The position numbers and the translations under genes are program-made. The notes beneath the pieces were generated by a model. It ran no database searches, was not told where the DNA came from, and saw only the letters and a list, made by a program, of their open reading frames with translations. Shown here piece by piece: positions 1-9,926 of a stretch of 64,000 nt of DNA. Each line of letters starts with the position of its first letter. The stretch's first letter is position 1. Origin of the DNA: an uncultured Paracoccaceae bacterium (GTDB lineage: Bacteria; Pseudomonadota; Alphaproteobacteria; Rhodobacterales; Rhodobacteraceae); contig CATOSU010000002.1 of the NCBI GenBank assembly GCA_951812615.1, positions 1-64,000 of the forward strand, given 5' to 3'.

Positions 1-803
1 CTTAGGTTGAACCAAAATTCTTCATCCGCCACCTCGAATAAAATCGTGCTACCTGTGGCGTCTTTTGCTTTCCATTTTCTGTACGATTGATCGTCACGAT
101 CAAAATTGGGGGACGTAACTCGAAGCCTTTGAATCGACACACGCCAATCATCTAATTCCCCTTCTTCCTCGCGCGGTGGTCTCGGCTTGATCGCTCTTTC
201 AGCAAATTGATTTCTCGGGATTGGGAAATCTTCTTCGTCCGTGAAGCCAACGGCTTGCACATTCGGGTCGTCAAGAGCGGCTTCGAAGAGCTCGGACTGA
301 GCGGATTCAAGCTCGTACTTTGTTGCGTCTGGCAGTTTGATAGTCACCAACTGGTCCCGAGGTACTTCCAGGGCTCCACGCGCACTTTGCGAAACAAACT
401 CCTCAATCAGTTCAATCTCGCCGGAAAGTTCTTCAGGCTCGCTCGTTTGCTCGGTGTCTGCTTGTCGTTCTTTCAGCGAACGAATCTGTTCGATAAGGTG
501 CTCACTCGGTGTGGCGCCAGTGAGTTCTTCGAACACCTCTTGGACTGATTGAGAATCCATAACTTGGACCGCAGCCCAAATAATAATAGCGGCCTGAGTT
601 GATCGCTTTAATGTTACCCCAATAAATTGTTTTAAGCTGCCCTGTTCCGGAGCAAAAACGACTAGCTCAAATTGTAATTGGCCCTCAAAGTACGCCTTAT
701 TCAGAGCTTGAACAGCTCGCTCAGTTGCTTGAGCAGAGCTTATGAATGTATCGAGGCGAACGAAGTTTCGGGGAACTTCATAGTGAATAAGTAGGGTGGC
801 CAC
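1..803 (-). CDS. Hypothetical protein, C-terminus cut by the window edge
   Basis: The minus strand stays open from position 803 to the left edge (267 codons, no stop). It begins at a GTG with AAGGGA six bases upstream, and an in-frame TAG lies eight codons before it, so no earlier start is possible. The protein begins VATLLIHYEVPRNFVRL, has a hydrophobic stretch near residues 65-80 (TQAAIIIWAAVQV), then a long Glu/Asp/Gln-rich region. It contains no motif I recognise. The DNA is visibly more AT-rich than the rest of the window, which suggests horizontal acquisition. There is no ATG start, so simple ORF scans miss it. Confidence 0.7.
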   Translation of the reverse strand, partial: MATLLIHYEVPRNFVRLDTFISSAQATERAVQALNKAYFEGQLQFELVVFAPEQGSLKQFIGVTLKRSTQAAIIIWAAVQVMDSQSVQEVFEELTGATPSEHLIEQIRSLKERQADTEQTSEPEELSGEIELIEEFVSQSARGALEVPRDQLVTIKLPDATKYELESAQSELFEAALDDPNVQAVGFTDEEDFPIPRNQFAERAIKPRPPREEEGELDDWRVSIQRLRVTSPNFDRDDQSYRKWKAKDATGSTILFEVADEEFWFNL

Positions 804-1186
804 TTTGAATCCCTTATTTCTATAGCCCTAGAATTGTTCGGTGAGGCAAGCGAGTCAACCAAAGAGCAACAATATGAGCCGGCGAGCTCCGGACCGTGGT
901 TTGGCGCTGCAACGGTTTTACGGGGCACTTTATCTCACCACCTCCCACCCCACCTGCACCCGCTGCCCCCTCCAAAGCGCCAGACCGCCGGGACGGTCCG
1001 GCGCTCGCCCGGCGCCGCGGAGCGGCTTGATTCCGGGCGGTTCTGACCGGCTGAGGGGTTCGCAGGGTAGGTTTCCCAACCTGCGCAAAAGGACCCGCGC
1101 CGAAACCCTTTGCCGTTCGCGGCACTTGCCGGTTACCCTGCCGGGCATAGGTACATGTCAGATTTCGAAAAACCGGATACAGATCA
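804..1186. other. Intergenic region, 383 bp
   Basis: Composition changes here from AT-rich (left of about 850) to GC-rich. It should hold the promoter of the leftward GTG gene and that of the small lipoprotein. I see no tRNA, terminator or inverted repeat that would mark an attachment site; short open frames here have no ribosome binding site and look like chance. Confidence 0.4.
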
Positions 1187-1381
1187 ATGAAGCTGATTGC
1201 CCTTCTCAGCGTGGCGACCCTGGGTCTTGCGGCCTGCGAGGAATGCAGCCCGAACCCCAACGTCAATGTCGGGGTCGGGGTTGGGACCGGCGGTGTCCGC
1301 GGCGGCGTTTCCGTCGGGCAGAGCTGTGGGCCGGTCAATATCAGCGTCGGCACCGGCAACTATTATCACGTCTCGTTCTGA
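1187..1381 (+). CDS. Small lipoprotein, function unknown
   Basis: This 64-residue protein starts MKLIALLSVATLGLAAC, a lipoprotein signal peptide with the lipobox LAAC ending at Cys17. The mature part is about 48 residues, rich in Gly, Val and Asn (NVNVGVGVGTGG), with two more Cys. It should be lipid-anchored in the envelope. No clear Shine-Dalgarno precedes the ATG. Its 3' end overlaps the convergent LysR gene by 16 bases. Similar tiny Gly-rich lipoproteins are common in Rhodobacterales and have no assigned role; I infer nothing beyond envelope location. Confidence 0.65.
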   Translation: MKLIALLSVATLGLAACEECSPNPNVNVGVGVGTGGVRGGVSVGQSCGPVNISVGTGNYYHVSF

Positions 1382-2226
1382 CCCCCGGTCAGGGCCAGAA
1401 ATGCCCGGATCACCGGCACTTCGCGGCGGGCGGTCAGGGTCACCAGCGTCTCGGTCATGCCCAGATCGACATCCGTGATCGTCACCCGTGCAATACGCGG
1501 GTCCTGCCCTGCCTCGGCCTCTGACACGAAGCCGATCCCGGCCCCGGCGGCCACCATTTCGCGCATGGCCTCGCGCCCCTCGGCCTCAATCACCGGGGCC
1601 AGCGTCTGGCCGCGCCGGTCGGCCTCGGCCTCCAGTACCGCGCGCGTCTTGGAACCGGTTTCGCGCAAGATCAGGTTTTCGCGGGCCAGATCGGCAAACC
1701 GCAGCCGCCCCGATGCCCTGCCCCGCGCCACGATGGCAACGATGGGCGTCCGGCCCAGATCGACCACGTCCAGATCCGGCGCCCCGGCAATGTTGCCGAC
1801 CACCCCGATCTCGGCGTCGTAATCCCGCAGCGCGCGCAGCACGGTTTCGGTGTTGCCGGTGCGGATCGCCACCGACACGCGCGGATGCGCCCTGCGGAAC
1901 TGCTGGACCGCGCCGGCGACGTGAATGGCGCTGTCGGCGATGATGCGCAGCTGCCCCGAGATCGCCGCGCCGGAGCGGTCGAGATATTCGCCGATCCGCT
2001 CCTCGGTCTCAAAAAACTCACGCGTCAGGCGGTACAGCCCCTCGCCCGCTTCAGTCAGAGTCACCTGCCGCGCCTCGCGCCGGAACAGCAGTGTATCATG
2101 GGCCTGTTCCAGCTTGCGTACCTGTTCGGACAACGCCGGCTGGGTCTGGTTCATCACCTGCGCCGCACGGGAAAACCCGCCATGCAGGGCAACGTTGTGA
2201 AAGGCGCGGAGTTGCGTATATCGCAT
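1366..2226 (-). CDS. LysR-family regulator, probably of phosphonate catabolism
   Basis: This 286-residue protein has the LysR layout: an N-terminal winged helix-turn-helix (residues about 3-62, FSRAAQVMNQTQPALSEQVRKLE) and a periplasmic-binding-protein-like effector domain from about residue 90. It is divergent from phnW with only 95 bases between the start codons, the classical geometry of a LysR activator controlling itself and its neighbour. LysR proteins regulate several known 2-aminoethylphosphonate and phosphonopyruvate operons, so control of phnWAY is likely. The effector (aminoethylphosphonate or an aldehyde intermediate) is inference. Confidence 0.85.
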   Translation of the reverse strand: MRYTQLRAFHNVALHGGFSRAAQVMNQTQPALSEQVRKLEQAHDTLLFRREARQVTLTEAGEGLYRLTREFFETEERIGEYLDRSGAAISGQLRIIADSAIHVAGAVQQFRRAHPRVSVAIRTGNTETVLRALRDYDAEIGVVGNIAGAPDLDVVDLGRTPIVAIVARGRASGRLRFADLARENLILRETGSKTRAVLEAEADRRGQTLAPVIEAEGREAMREMVAAGAGIGFVSEAEAGQDPRIARVTITDVDLGMTETLVTLTARREVPVIRAFLALTGGQNET

Positions 2227-2229
2227 GAT

Positions 2230-2244
2230 ATAGACTTAGCTTAT
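2230..2244. promoter_or_regulatory. Candidate LysR-type operator (T-N11-A)
   Basis: ATAGACTTAGCTTAT is an imperfect dyad fitting the T-N11-A LysR box. It lies between the divergent LysR and phnW genes, four bases upstream of the LysR ATG, where a regulator would repress itself and activate phnW. It rests on pattern and position only. Confidence 0.35.
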
Positions 2245-2321
2245 GATTGAATAAAAAACAAAGATTTTACATATGCATCACCCGGCACATATACGGAGGC
2301 ACCCACAGCCGGAGGCCGCCG

Positions 2322-3503
2322 ATGACCGACACCCCCCTGCCCGCCCCGTCCGGCGGTGAACCCTACCTGCTGACCCCCGGCCCCCTGACCACCTCGCGCG
2401 CCGTGAAGGAGGCGATGCTGTGCGACTGGGGCAGCTGGGACGGAGATTTCCGCGCCATGACCCGGACACTGCGGACCCGCGTGCTGGACCTGATCGGACC
2501 GGGACGGAACGACTATGACTGCGTGCCGGTACAGGGCTCGGGGTCCTTCCTGGTCGAGGCGATGCTGGGCAGCTTCGTGCCGCCCGACGGCAAGGTTCTG
2601 GTCCTGTCAAACGGCGCATACGGGCTGCGGGCTGCACAGACGATGAGATATCTGGGCCGCGATTTCCGCCTGCTGGACAAGGGCGATTACCTGCCGCCGC
2701 GCGGCGCCGAGGTCGCGGCGATCCTCGCCGAAGACCCTGCCATCACCCATGTGCTGGTGATCCATTGCGAAACCTCCTCGGGCATCCTGAACCCGGTAGA
2801 AGAGATCGCAGAGGTCACCCGCGCCGCCGGGCGCAAGCTGCTGATCGATTCGATGTCGGCCTTCGGCGCGCTGCCGCTGGATCCGCAGGCGCTGGGCTGT
2901 ACCGCCTTCGTGTCCTCGGCCAACAAATGTATCGAGGGCGTACCCGGTTTCGGTTTCGTGGTTGTCCGCAAGGATGATCTGGCCGCGGCCAAGGGCAATG
3001 CGCATTCGCTGGTGCTGGACGTGTACGCCCAGTGGGAGGTGATGGAAAAGACCGGCCAGTGGCGGTTCACCCCCCCCACCCACGTGGTCGCCGCCTTCCT
3101 GACCGCGCTGGACGCGCACGCCGCCGAAGGCGGCGTCGCCGGGCGGGGCGCGCGCTATGCCAGAAACCGCGACACGCTGGTCCCGGCCATGCGGGCGCTG
3201 GGCTTTGAAACGCTGCTTGCAGAGCGCTGGTTGTCGCCGATCATCGTGACCTTCTTCTGCCCCGCCGATCCGAAATTCGACTTCACCCGCTTCTACGACG
3301 CAATGAAAGCGCGCGGCTTCATCATTTACCCCGGCAAGCTGACCGTCGTGGACAGTTTCCGTATTGGTTGCATCGGCCAGATGGATCATCACGTGATGAC
3401 CCGGGTGGCCGAAGCTGCCGCCGAAGCGCTGGCGGAAATGGGCGTGGCCTCGGCCGCCCCGCCTGCAACCGCACTCGAAGAAAAGAAACGCCTTGCCGCC
3501 TGA
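2322..3503 (+). CDS. phnW: 2-aminoethylphosphonate--pyruvate transaminase
   Basis: PhnW transfers the amino group of 2-aminoethylphosphonate to pyruvate, giving phosphonoacetaldehyde and alanine. The 393-residue protein is a class-V, fold-type-I PLP enzyme: it starts with the PhnW-like [11 protein letters not shown], has GSGSF near residue 70, the aspartate of [10 protein letters not shown], and the Schiff-base lysine K202 in [15 protein letters not shown]. The ATG at 2322 is chosen because GGAGG lies six bases upstream; the frame is open 25 codons further left, but that extension has no family similarity. It is first in an operon with phnA and phnY. Confidence 0.95.
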   Translation: MTDTPLPAPSGGEPYLLTPGPLTTSRAVKEAMLCDWGSWDGDFRAMTRTLRTRVLDLIGPGRNDYDCVPVQGSGSFLVEAMLGSFVPPDGKVLVLSNGAYGLRAAQTMRYLGRDFRLLDKGDYLPPRGAEVAAILAEDPAITHVLVIHCETSSGILNPVEEIAEVTRAAGRKLLIDSMSAFGALPLDPQALGCTAFVSSANKCIEGVPGFGFVVVRKDDLAAAKGNAHSLVLDVYAQWEVMEKTGQWRFTPPTHVVAAFLTALDAHAAEGGVAGRGARYARNRDTLVPAMRALGFETLLAERWLSPIIVTFFCPADPKFDFTRFYDAMKARGFIIYPGKLTVVDSFRIGCIGQMDHHVMTRVAEAAAEALAEMGVASAAPPATALEEKKRLAA

Positions 3504-3512
3504 GGACCTGAC

Positions 3513-4760
3513 ATGACCGTAACTGCAAATGACCGCGCCTATGCGCAACCCGCCACCTGCGCCATTGCCATCTGCCTTGACGGGTGCGAACCGGCTTACC
3601 TGGACGAAGCCATCACCCGCGGGCTGATGCCGACGCTCAAGCGCATCCGCGCGGCCGGGACCGACCGGCTGGCGCATTCGGTGATCCCGAGCTTTACCAA
3701 CCCCAATAACATGTCCATCGCCACGGGCCAGCCACCGGCCATCCACGGCATCTGCGGCAATTTCCTCTTCGATCCCGAGACCGGGGAAGAGGTGATGATG
3801 AACGATGTCAGGTTCCTGCGGGCCCCGACAATTTTCTCGAAATTCTACGCCGCCGGCGCGCGCGTGGCAGTGGTGACGGCCAAGGACAAGCTGCGGGCCC
3901 TTCTGGGCGACGGGCTGCGCTTTGACGAAGACCGGGCGATCTGCTTTTCCTCCGAACGCTCGGATCAGGCAATCATGGCCACCAACGGCATCGACGATGC
4001 CAGCGCGTGGCTGGGCCGGCCGGTGCCCGAGGTCTATTCCGCCGACCTGTCCGAGTTCGTCTTTGCCGCCGGCGTGAAGCTGCTGCGCGAGTGGAAGCCG
4101 GACGTGATGTATCTTTCGACCACCGATTACATCCAGCACAAATTCGCGCCCGACGAACAGGGCGCGCTGGACTTCTACGACATGTTCGACCGCTACCTGA
4201 CCGAGCTCCACGCCATGGGCGCGGCCATTGTCGTGACGGCCGATCACGGGATGAAGCCCAAACATGACGCCCAGGGCGCGCCGGCGGTAATCTATGTGCA
4301 GGACGTGCTGGACGACTGGCTCGGCGCGGGTGCGGCCCGGGTGATCCTGCCGATCACCGACCCCTACGTGGTGCATCACGGCGCGCTGGGCTCCTTCGCC
4401 ACGGCCTATCTGCCCGACGGTGCTGATACGGGCGACATCATCGCAAGGCTGCGGGCATTGCCGGAAATGCTGGAGGTTCTGTCGCGGGACGAAGCCGTGG
4501 CGAAATACGAACTGCCGGCCGACCGCATCGGCGACCTGACCATGGTATCAACCGAAAACATGACGCTGGGCACCAGCGCCGACCGCCACGATCTGGCCGC
4601 GCTGAAAGAACCGCTGCGCAGCCATGGCGGGCTGACGGAACAAGAGGTGCCGTTCATCGTCAACCGGGTGCTGGACCTGCCGGATGCGCCGGTGCTGCGC
4701 AATTTCGATGCGTTTTTCTACGCCTGTGCCGCCGCCGCGCTGGAAGAGGTGCCGGCATGA
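3513..4760 (+). CDS. phnA: Phosphonoacetate hydrolase
   Basis: PhnA cleaves the C-P bond of phosphonoacetate to acetate and phosphate, using two zinc ions. The 415-residue protein belongs to the alkaline phosphatase superfamily. Expected active-site residues are visible: D23 in CLDGCEP, nucleophile T62 in FTNPNN, the D-x3-H pair of TTDYIQH near 205-209, D244-H245 in TADHGM and H371 in LRSHGG. These keep a constant offset of six from the Sinorhizobium meliloti enzyme as I recall it. It lies nine bases after phnW and overlaps phnY by four. Confidence 0.94.
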   Translation: MTVTANDRAYAQPATCAIAICLDGCEPAYLDEAITRGLMPTLKRIRAAGTDRLAHSVIPSFTNPNNMSIATGQPPAIHGICGNFLFDPETGEEVMMNDVRFLRAPTIFSKFYAAGARVAVVTAKDKLRALLGDGLRFDEDRAICFSSERSDQAIMATNGIDDASAWLGRPVPEVYSADLSEFVFAAGVKLLREWKPDVMYLSTTDYIQHKFAPDEQGALDFYDMFDRYLTELHAMGAAIVVTADHGMKPKHDAQGAPAVIYVQDVLDDWLGAGAARVILPITDPYVVHHGALGSFATAYLPDGADTGDIIARLRALPEMLEVLSRDEAVAKYELPADRIGDLTMVSTENMTLGTSADRHDLAALKEPLRSHGGLTEQEVPFIVNRVLDLPDAPVLRNFDAFFYACAAAALEEVPA

Positions 4761-6208
4761 ACCGCACTGTCGAGACCATCCGCCACGAAACCATGCGCAT
4801 CGGCGGCGAGAAGGTGGATACCGAGGCCCGGATCGAGGTGCGCTATCCCTATACCAACGAGGTGATCGGCACCGTCCCGGCCGGCGATGCCAGCCACGCC
4901 GCACGCGCGTTCCGGATCGCGGCGGATTACACGCCCACCCTGACCCGCTACGAGCGCCAGCAGATCCTGTTCCGCACCGCCGAGCTGATCCGCGACCGGC
5001 GCGAGGAGATCGCGCATTGGCTGACGCTGGAACTGGGCATCTGCAAGCAGCACAGCCTCTATGAAACCGGGCGGTCCTACGACGTGTTCACGCTGGCCGG
5101 GCAACTGGCCATTCACGATGACGGGCAGATCTTCTCCTGCGACCTGACCCCGCAGGGCAAGGCGCGCAAGATCTATACCAAGCGCGAACCGGTGCGGGCG
5201 ATCTCGGCGATCACCCCGTTCAATCACCCGCTGAACATGGTTGCGCACAAGATCGCTCCGGCGATTGCCACCAATAATTGCGTCGTCTGCAAACCGACCG
5301 AGCTGACCCCGCTGACGGCGATCACGCTGGCCGATATTCTCTACGAGGCCGGGCTGCCGCCCGAAATGTTCCAGATCGTCACCGGCTGGCCGGCCGATAT
5401 CGGCGACGAAATGGTGACCAACTCCGATATCGATGTTGTCACCTTCACCGGCGGCGTGCCGGTGGGCAAGATCATCGCACAGAAAGCGGGATACAGGCGC
5501 GCGGCGCTGGAGCTTGGTGGCAACGACCCGCTGATCGTGCTCAACGATCTGGACGATGCCGATCTCGACAAGGCCGCGACACTGGCCGTGGCCGGGGCAA
5601 CCGGCAATTCCGGCCAGCGCTGCACCGCCGTCAAGCGGATCCTGGTTCAGGACAGCGTCGCCGACCGCTTCGTGCCCATGGTGCTGGAAAAGGCAAAGGC
5701 CATCCGCTTCGGCGATCCGATGGACCCCGAGACGCAGCTGGGCTGCGTGATCCATGCACAGGCAGCGGAACTGTTCGAAAACCGCGTGCTGCAGGCGGAA
5801 AAGGACGGCGCCGAGGTGCTTTATCACCCGGGCCGCGACGGCGCGCTGCTGCCGCCCATCGTGGTCGACCGGGTTCCGCATGAAAGCGAGCTGGTGATGG
5901 AAGAGACCTTTGGCCCCGTCGTGCCCATCGTGCGGGTGCCCGATGACGATGCCGAGGTGATGCGGATTTCGAATTCCACCGAATTCGGCCTCTCCTCCGG
6001 TGTCTGCACCAACGATTTCCGCCGCATGCAGGCCTATATCGAGGGGTTGAACGTGGGCACCGTGAACATCTGGGAACAACCCGGCTACCGCATCGAAATG
6101 TCCCCCTTCGGCGGCATCAAGGACAGCGGCAACGGCGTGAAGGAAGGCGTGCTGGAAGCGATGAAATTCTTCACCACTGTCAAGACCTACTCCCTGCCAT
6201 GGCCATGA
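4757..6208 (+). CDS. phnY: Phosphonoacetaldehyde dehydrogenase
   Basis: PhnY oxidises phosphonoacetaldehyde to phosphonoacetate with NAD+, linking PhnW to PhnA. The 483-residue protein is an aldehyde dehydrogenase: ITPFNHPLN (cofactor region), FTGG near 232, [12 protein letters not shown] with the general-base glutamate near 254, catalytic C289 in GNSGQRCTA, and EETFGPVVP near 378. Its ATG overlaps the phnA stop (ATGA), so translation is probably coupled. With phnW and phnA it completes the route aminoethylphosphonate to acetate plus phosphate. The alternative PhnX phosphonatase is absent from the window. Confidence 0.94.
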   Translation: MNRTVETIRHETMRIGGEKVDTEARIEVRYPYTNEVIGTVPAGDASHAARAFRIAADYTPTLTRYERQQILFRTAELIRDRREEIAHWLTLELGICKQHSLYETGRSYDVFTLAGQLAIHDDGQIFSCDLTPQGKARKIYTKREPVRAISAITPFNHPLNMVAHKIAPAIATNNCVVCKPTELTPLTAITLADILYEAGLPPEMFQIVTGWPADIGDEMVTNSDIDVVTFTGGVPVGKIIAQKAGYRRAALELGGNDPLIVLNDLDDADLDKAATLAVAGATGNSGQRCTAVKRILVQDSVADRFVPMVLEKAKAIRFGDPMDPETQLGCVIHAQAAELFENRVLQAEKDGAEVLYHPGRDGALLPPIVVDRVPHESELVMEETFGPVVPIVRVPDDDAEVMRISNSTEFGLSSGVCTNDFRRMQAYIEGLNVGTVNIWEQPGYRIEMSPFGGIKDSGNGVKEGVLEAMKFFTTVKTYSLPWP

Positions 6209-6250
6209 TCCTCCGCCTTCATCTATGTCCAAATACGCCCGCCGGAGGCG

Positions 6251-6271
6251 CGATTTTTCGTAGAAAAATCG
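6251..6271. repeat. Short intergenic palindrome
   Basis: CGATTTTTC-GTA-GAAAAATCG is a perfect 9-bp inverted repeat with a three-base loop, between phnY and the pbfA-like gene and preceded by GCCGGAGGCG. Very similar palindromes recur between genes in roseobacter genomes. It could act as a weak terminator or mRNA-stabilising hairpin; no T-run follows. Confidence 0.55.
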
Positions 6272-6290
6272 GCCCCCGCCCGAGACCGGC

Positions 6291-7634
6291 ATGACCCATA
6301 CCGAAGGCGACGCCAACACTTCCGCCGCGCGGGCCGGCTGGGACGGGCAGACGGCGGATGCCGCAACCCGCGACCTGCTCGACCGCGACGCGCGGGCCTT
6401 TTTGCACCAGTCGCTCTCCTCACCCTGCCTGTCGACCATCGCAAAGGCCGAAGGCATCTGGATCGAGGACACGGCCGGGCGTCGGTTCATGGATTTTCAC
6501 GGCAATTCGGTCCACCATATCGGCTATGGCCATCCCCGCCTGATCGCGGCGATCAAGGCCCAGCTCGATACCCTGCCCTTTTCCCCGCGCCGTTATACCA
6601 ATGACACGGCCGTCGCACTGGCCGAAAAGCTCGGGCAACAGACACCGGGGCGTCTCGACAAGGTTCTGTTCACCACCGGCGGGTCGGATGCCAACGAGGT
6701 TGCGCTGAAGATTGCCCGCGCCGCGACGGGCCGGTTCAAGACCCTCAGCTTCTGGGACAGTTTCCACGGCGCCGGGTTCGGCGCGTCCTCGGTTGGCGGC
6801 GAGGCCACCTTCCGCAGCCACATCGCCGGCCCGCTGCTGCCGGGCACCGAACATGTCGCGCCCTATCATCCCACGTCCTGCCCCTACGGCCACGACGATC
6901 TGCAGGCCAGCGCTGTCGCCTGCGCGAAGATGATCGATTACGTGCTGGGCCGGGACGGGGATTAGTCGGCCTTCGTCGCCGAGCCGATGCGGGCGGTGCC
7001 GATCGTGCCGCCGCCGGGGTTCTGGAAGGCAGTGCGCGACGCCTGTGACCGGCATGGCGCGCTGCTGATCTTTGACGAGATACCGACCGGGCTGGGCAAG
7101 ACCGGCACCATGTTCACCTTCGAGCAGGATGGCGTGGTGCCCGACATCGTCACGCTGGGCAAGGCGCTGGGCGGCGGCGTGTTGCCCATTGCATCCGTCA
7201 TCGCGCGCAGCGACCTCGACGTCGCCGGTGAATTCGCGATCGGCCATTACACGCACGAGAAAAACCCCGTGACCGCCCGGGCCGCGCTGACAACATTGCA
7301 GATCATCGAAGAGGACGGGCTGGCCGAGCGGTCCGCGCGGCTTGGCGCCGCCGCCATGGACAGGCTGCGCGACACGCTGGACGGGCTGGACCATGTCAGC
7401 GACGTGCGCGGCCGCGGCCTGATGTTCGGGGTCGAGGTCGTGAAAGACGGCGACAGCCGGGCACCGGCTCCCGACCTGGCCGAACGCGTGCTTTACGCCT
7501 GTCTGGCCGAGGGTCTGAGCTTCAAGATCAGCGCCGGAAACGTCCTGACCCTGTCCCCGCCACTCACTATCCCGCAGTCCGATCTGGACCGCGCCCTGGA
7601 GATCGTCGAACGGGCGGTGAAAGAGGCCAACTAA
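6291..7634 (+). pseudogene. pbfA: PbfA-like (R)-1-hydroxy-2-aminoethylphosphonate ammonia-lyase, broken by an amber codon
   Basis: The frame encodes a 447-codon class-III aminotransferase-fold PLP protein interrupted by one TAG at 6963-6965 (codon 225), in frame with no other damage. Before it are FMDFHGNSVHHIGYGHP and TTGGSDANEVALK; after it FVAEPM, LIFDEIPTG and the probable PLP lysine in THEKNP. PbfA enzymes convert (R)-1-hydroxy-2-aminoethylphosphonate to phosphonoacetaldehyde and ammonia, and are usually encoded beside phnW-type operons, as here. The break would leave two half-proteins without a complete PLP site. A sequencing error or very recent mutation is possible because the rest is undamaged. 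The exact substrate is inferred from context. Confidence 0.8.
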
Positions 7635-7654
7635 AGCGGTTCCAGCTTTAGGAT

Positions 7655-9592
7655 TCACTCACTCCGTGAGTACCAGATCGGCGACGTATATGCCCGGTCC
7701 TGAACTGTGGCAGGAACCGCCTCAGGCAATGGTACACCGTAAAAGGCGGCGTCATAGGTGGTCCAGCGCGGTGTCGGGATCTCCAATACCCGGACATAAT
7801 AAAACGCGTCTTCCGCCGGATCGAAATCCGGATCGACCCAATGGGCGTCCATCGCTGCGGCTCCAATGGTGTTGGTGAAGGTCGCAGATGCAATATCCAC
7901 CGTCGATCCCACGGGCTCCCGCGCGCGGCCGTCCTCACCGATCTCGCGCCCGCCTGACACAGCGACATCATAGACCCGCTCATGGCTGTTTCCTTCGGCA
8001 TCCAGCCAGCCCTTGATGATCTGCACCCGGTCAAGGTTCGCCCCATCCGGATCGCGCAACGCCCGGATCACGAAGCTCGGCGCGGTCCCTTCAGGCGCCG
8101 CCGACAGGTCACCGCCCATCGGCACGCCATTTTGATAGCCGTTGCTGGCAAAATCCGATGCCCCAAGGTCCTCTTCGGTGAAGCCAAAGCCGCCAAAGAC
8201 CCGGACACGCAGGCGCGTGCCGGTCGTGGCATATGCTTCTTTGCGGGTCAGCGCGCCGAAGACTTCGTCGCGCGTATTCTCCCGCGCCCAGACCGCTGTC
8301 AGCCCAGCCGCGGATTCCTGCGCGGTGATGATCCGCAGGGCCGGATCATCAGCAGGGATGACATCAAAGTTGTGGCGGTTCGGCGATGGCTCGGTGTGCT
8401 GATACTTGCCGAAATAGTTGTCCTCGCGCGTCGTTGGCAGCGCAGTGTGCGAGTCGGTCGTTCCATAAAAGCCAAACTTGAACGGGTTCACGCCAATCTC
8501 GCGCTCAATTTCCAGCCCGACCTTCAAAGCCGACCGCCCATATTCATAACGCAACATCTCCGGCGTCTTGGCCGCTGTTCCCGCCAGGTTTCCCACATCC
8601 CAGGTTTCGAAATCAGCAAATTCGTCGTCGGGCGACAGCGACGGATGAGTTTCTTCGTCACCCTTGATCTGGGTCACCTCGTGCATTGGTTCCCACCGCG
8701 CGCGCTTTGCTGCGTAGTCCGCATCCATAGGCGAGCCGTCGAACTTGGTGGGCGCGAACATGATGCCGTTCGAAACGTTCGCGTTATGCGGCACCGCGAT
8801 CACGCGCCCGCCGATGTCCGCCTCGTACGCGGCAAGATAGTCCCACAACCATTCCGGATTCGGCGAATCGAAGAACCCCAGCGGTTGGGTCTGCGATGTT
8901 TTCTCGGCTCCGTCACCAAACAGAACCACGCGGTGCAGGTTGTCGCCCTTGGGGGTAGACGTCCATTCAAACCCGGCGATCGCAGTGAATGCCCCGGGTT
9001 GATTATAGGCATCGACGGTTTCGACGATGTCGCGCCAAATGTCTCCGTCCAGCCCCAGCCCCGCCGTCGGGTCGCGTCCCTCAACGGTCGAAATATTGAT
9101 AATGTCAGCGAAGGCGGCCATTCGGCCCTCCTGTCCGGAATTGAACCGGTCATGCGTTTGGCGTCCCCACTCGTCGGCCAACAGCCGCGGATCGGAGGAC
9201 CGCATCGCAGTCGCCAATCCGATCATCTCGGCGTGTTCCGTGATCGCAAGGAAATCCAGCGGCCGGATCAACTGCACCGATTGGCCGGTGTTGGACTGGA
9301 TCGCTTCTCCACGTGCAACTCGGAAGGCGTCATGAATGGTCAGCGACGTGCCAACCAACCCGGCGTCAAACGAGATCTCGGTGTGGAAATGCAGGTCGCC
9401 AAACAGCACTTGGTCGGGATAGGCACGACCGACGAAAGGGGAATAGTCCTGGGTCGGTACAACTTCGTTCGGAGGCACTGCGCCCTCGAAACTCGCAGCC
9501 TGGGTTCCTACGGAAGCCGCCAGAACCGCTGCGGCTATCGTCGCAGGGTACGTTTTTTTGAAAAAGCGCAATGTCCGAACTCCACAAATCAA
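7655..9592 (-). CDS. Exported DUF3604-family protein
   Basis: This 645-residue protein has a Sec-type signal peptide (KKTYPATIAAAVLAASVGTQA, cleavage near residue 33). The mature part has features of DUF3604, a PHP-like metallohydrolase family: the metal motif FGDLHFHTEISFDAG near 62-78, a second motif ITEHAEM near 115, IAVPHNAN near 265, and GTTDSHTALP near 395. It should act in the periplasm. Its substrate is unknown; marine members often lie near sulfatases or in organic P/S loci, which fits loosely. It is convergent with the pbfA pseudogene; a 7-bp inverted repeat (CTAAAGC/GCTTTAG, 7631-7651) lies between them. Confidence 0.8.
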   Translation of the reverse strand: MICGVRTLRFFKKTYPATIAAAVLAASVGTQAASFEGAVPPNEVVPTQDYSPFVGRAYPDQVLFGDLHFHTEISFDAGLVGTSLTIHDAFRVARGEAIQSNTGQSVQLIRPLDFLAITEHAEMIGLATAMRSSDPRLLADEWGRQTHDRFNSGQEGRMAAFADIINISTVEGRDPTAGLGLDGDIWRDIVETVDAYNQPGAFTAIAGFEWTSTPKGDNLHRVVLFGDGAEKTSQTQPLGFFDSPNPEWLWDYLAAYEADIGGRVIAVPHNANVSNGIMFAPTKFDGSPMDADYAAKRARWEPMHEVTQIKGDEETHPSLSPDDEFADFETWDVGNLAGTAAKTPEMLRYEYGRSALKVGLEIEREIGVNPFKFGFYGTTDSHTALPTTREDNYFGKYQHTEPSPNRHNFDVIPADDPALRIITAQESAAGLTAVWARENTRDEVFGALTRKEAYATTGTRLRVRVFGGFGFTEEDLGASDFASNGYQNGVPMGGDLSAAPEGTAPSFVIRALRDPDGANLDRVQIIKGWLDAEGNSHERVYDVAVSGGREIGEDGRAREPVGSTVDIASATFTNTIGAAAMDAHWVDPDFDPAEDAFYYVRVLEIPTPRWTTYDAAFYGVPLPEAVPATVQDRAYTSPIWYSRSE

Positions 9593-9926
9593 TCTGCCGC
9601 TGCGGGTATGGTACGTTATTTCACTGCAGACTCAACGTGCCGTGGACTTCCGGGCCCACCACAACAGAAGCGGAGACAGCTTGGATGACAGGGCGCATAT
9701 GTATCGCTACAGACGACAGCTCCCTATCCTTTTCTGTTTGTCACCGTACGACAGAATACCGATCACAACGCAGTAAACGTTGCTCACCTAGTGTTCCACA
9801 CCTGACGTAAGCTTCCCGATGGAAGCAGGGTATCGGACAAGGGATCAACTTCCCTGAGCAAAATTGTCAGATGACAGCTTGGAGCCCGATGCAGTCGGTG
9901 GGATTGCCAATCTTGAACACCGTGCT
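9593..9926. other. Intergenic region, 334 bp
   Basis: Both flanking genes point left, so this stretch holds the promoter of the DUF3604 gene and the 3' flank of the GlxA-type regulator. Short open frames here have poor starts and unconvincing composition. I see no strong hairpin with a T-run and no recognisable operator. Confidence 0.35.

Noticed and set aside
2607-4379. 590-codon open frame on the minus strand across phnW and phnA
   Set aside because: It overlaps two well-supported enzymes and its His/Gly/Arg-rich composition is typical of antisense frames.
4718-6490. 590-codon open frame on the minus strand
   Set aside because: It is the antisense shadow of phnY in GC-rich DNA; it has no ribosome binding site or family motif, and phnY is unambiguous.
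6963-6965. TAG read as pyrrolysine in the pbfA-like gene
   Set aside because: Pyrrolysine is confined to special methylamine enzymes and some archaea and anaerobes; nothing here supports it. A nonsense mutation or sequencing error is simpler.
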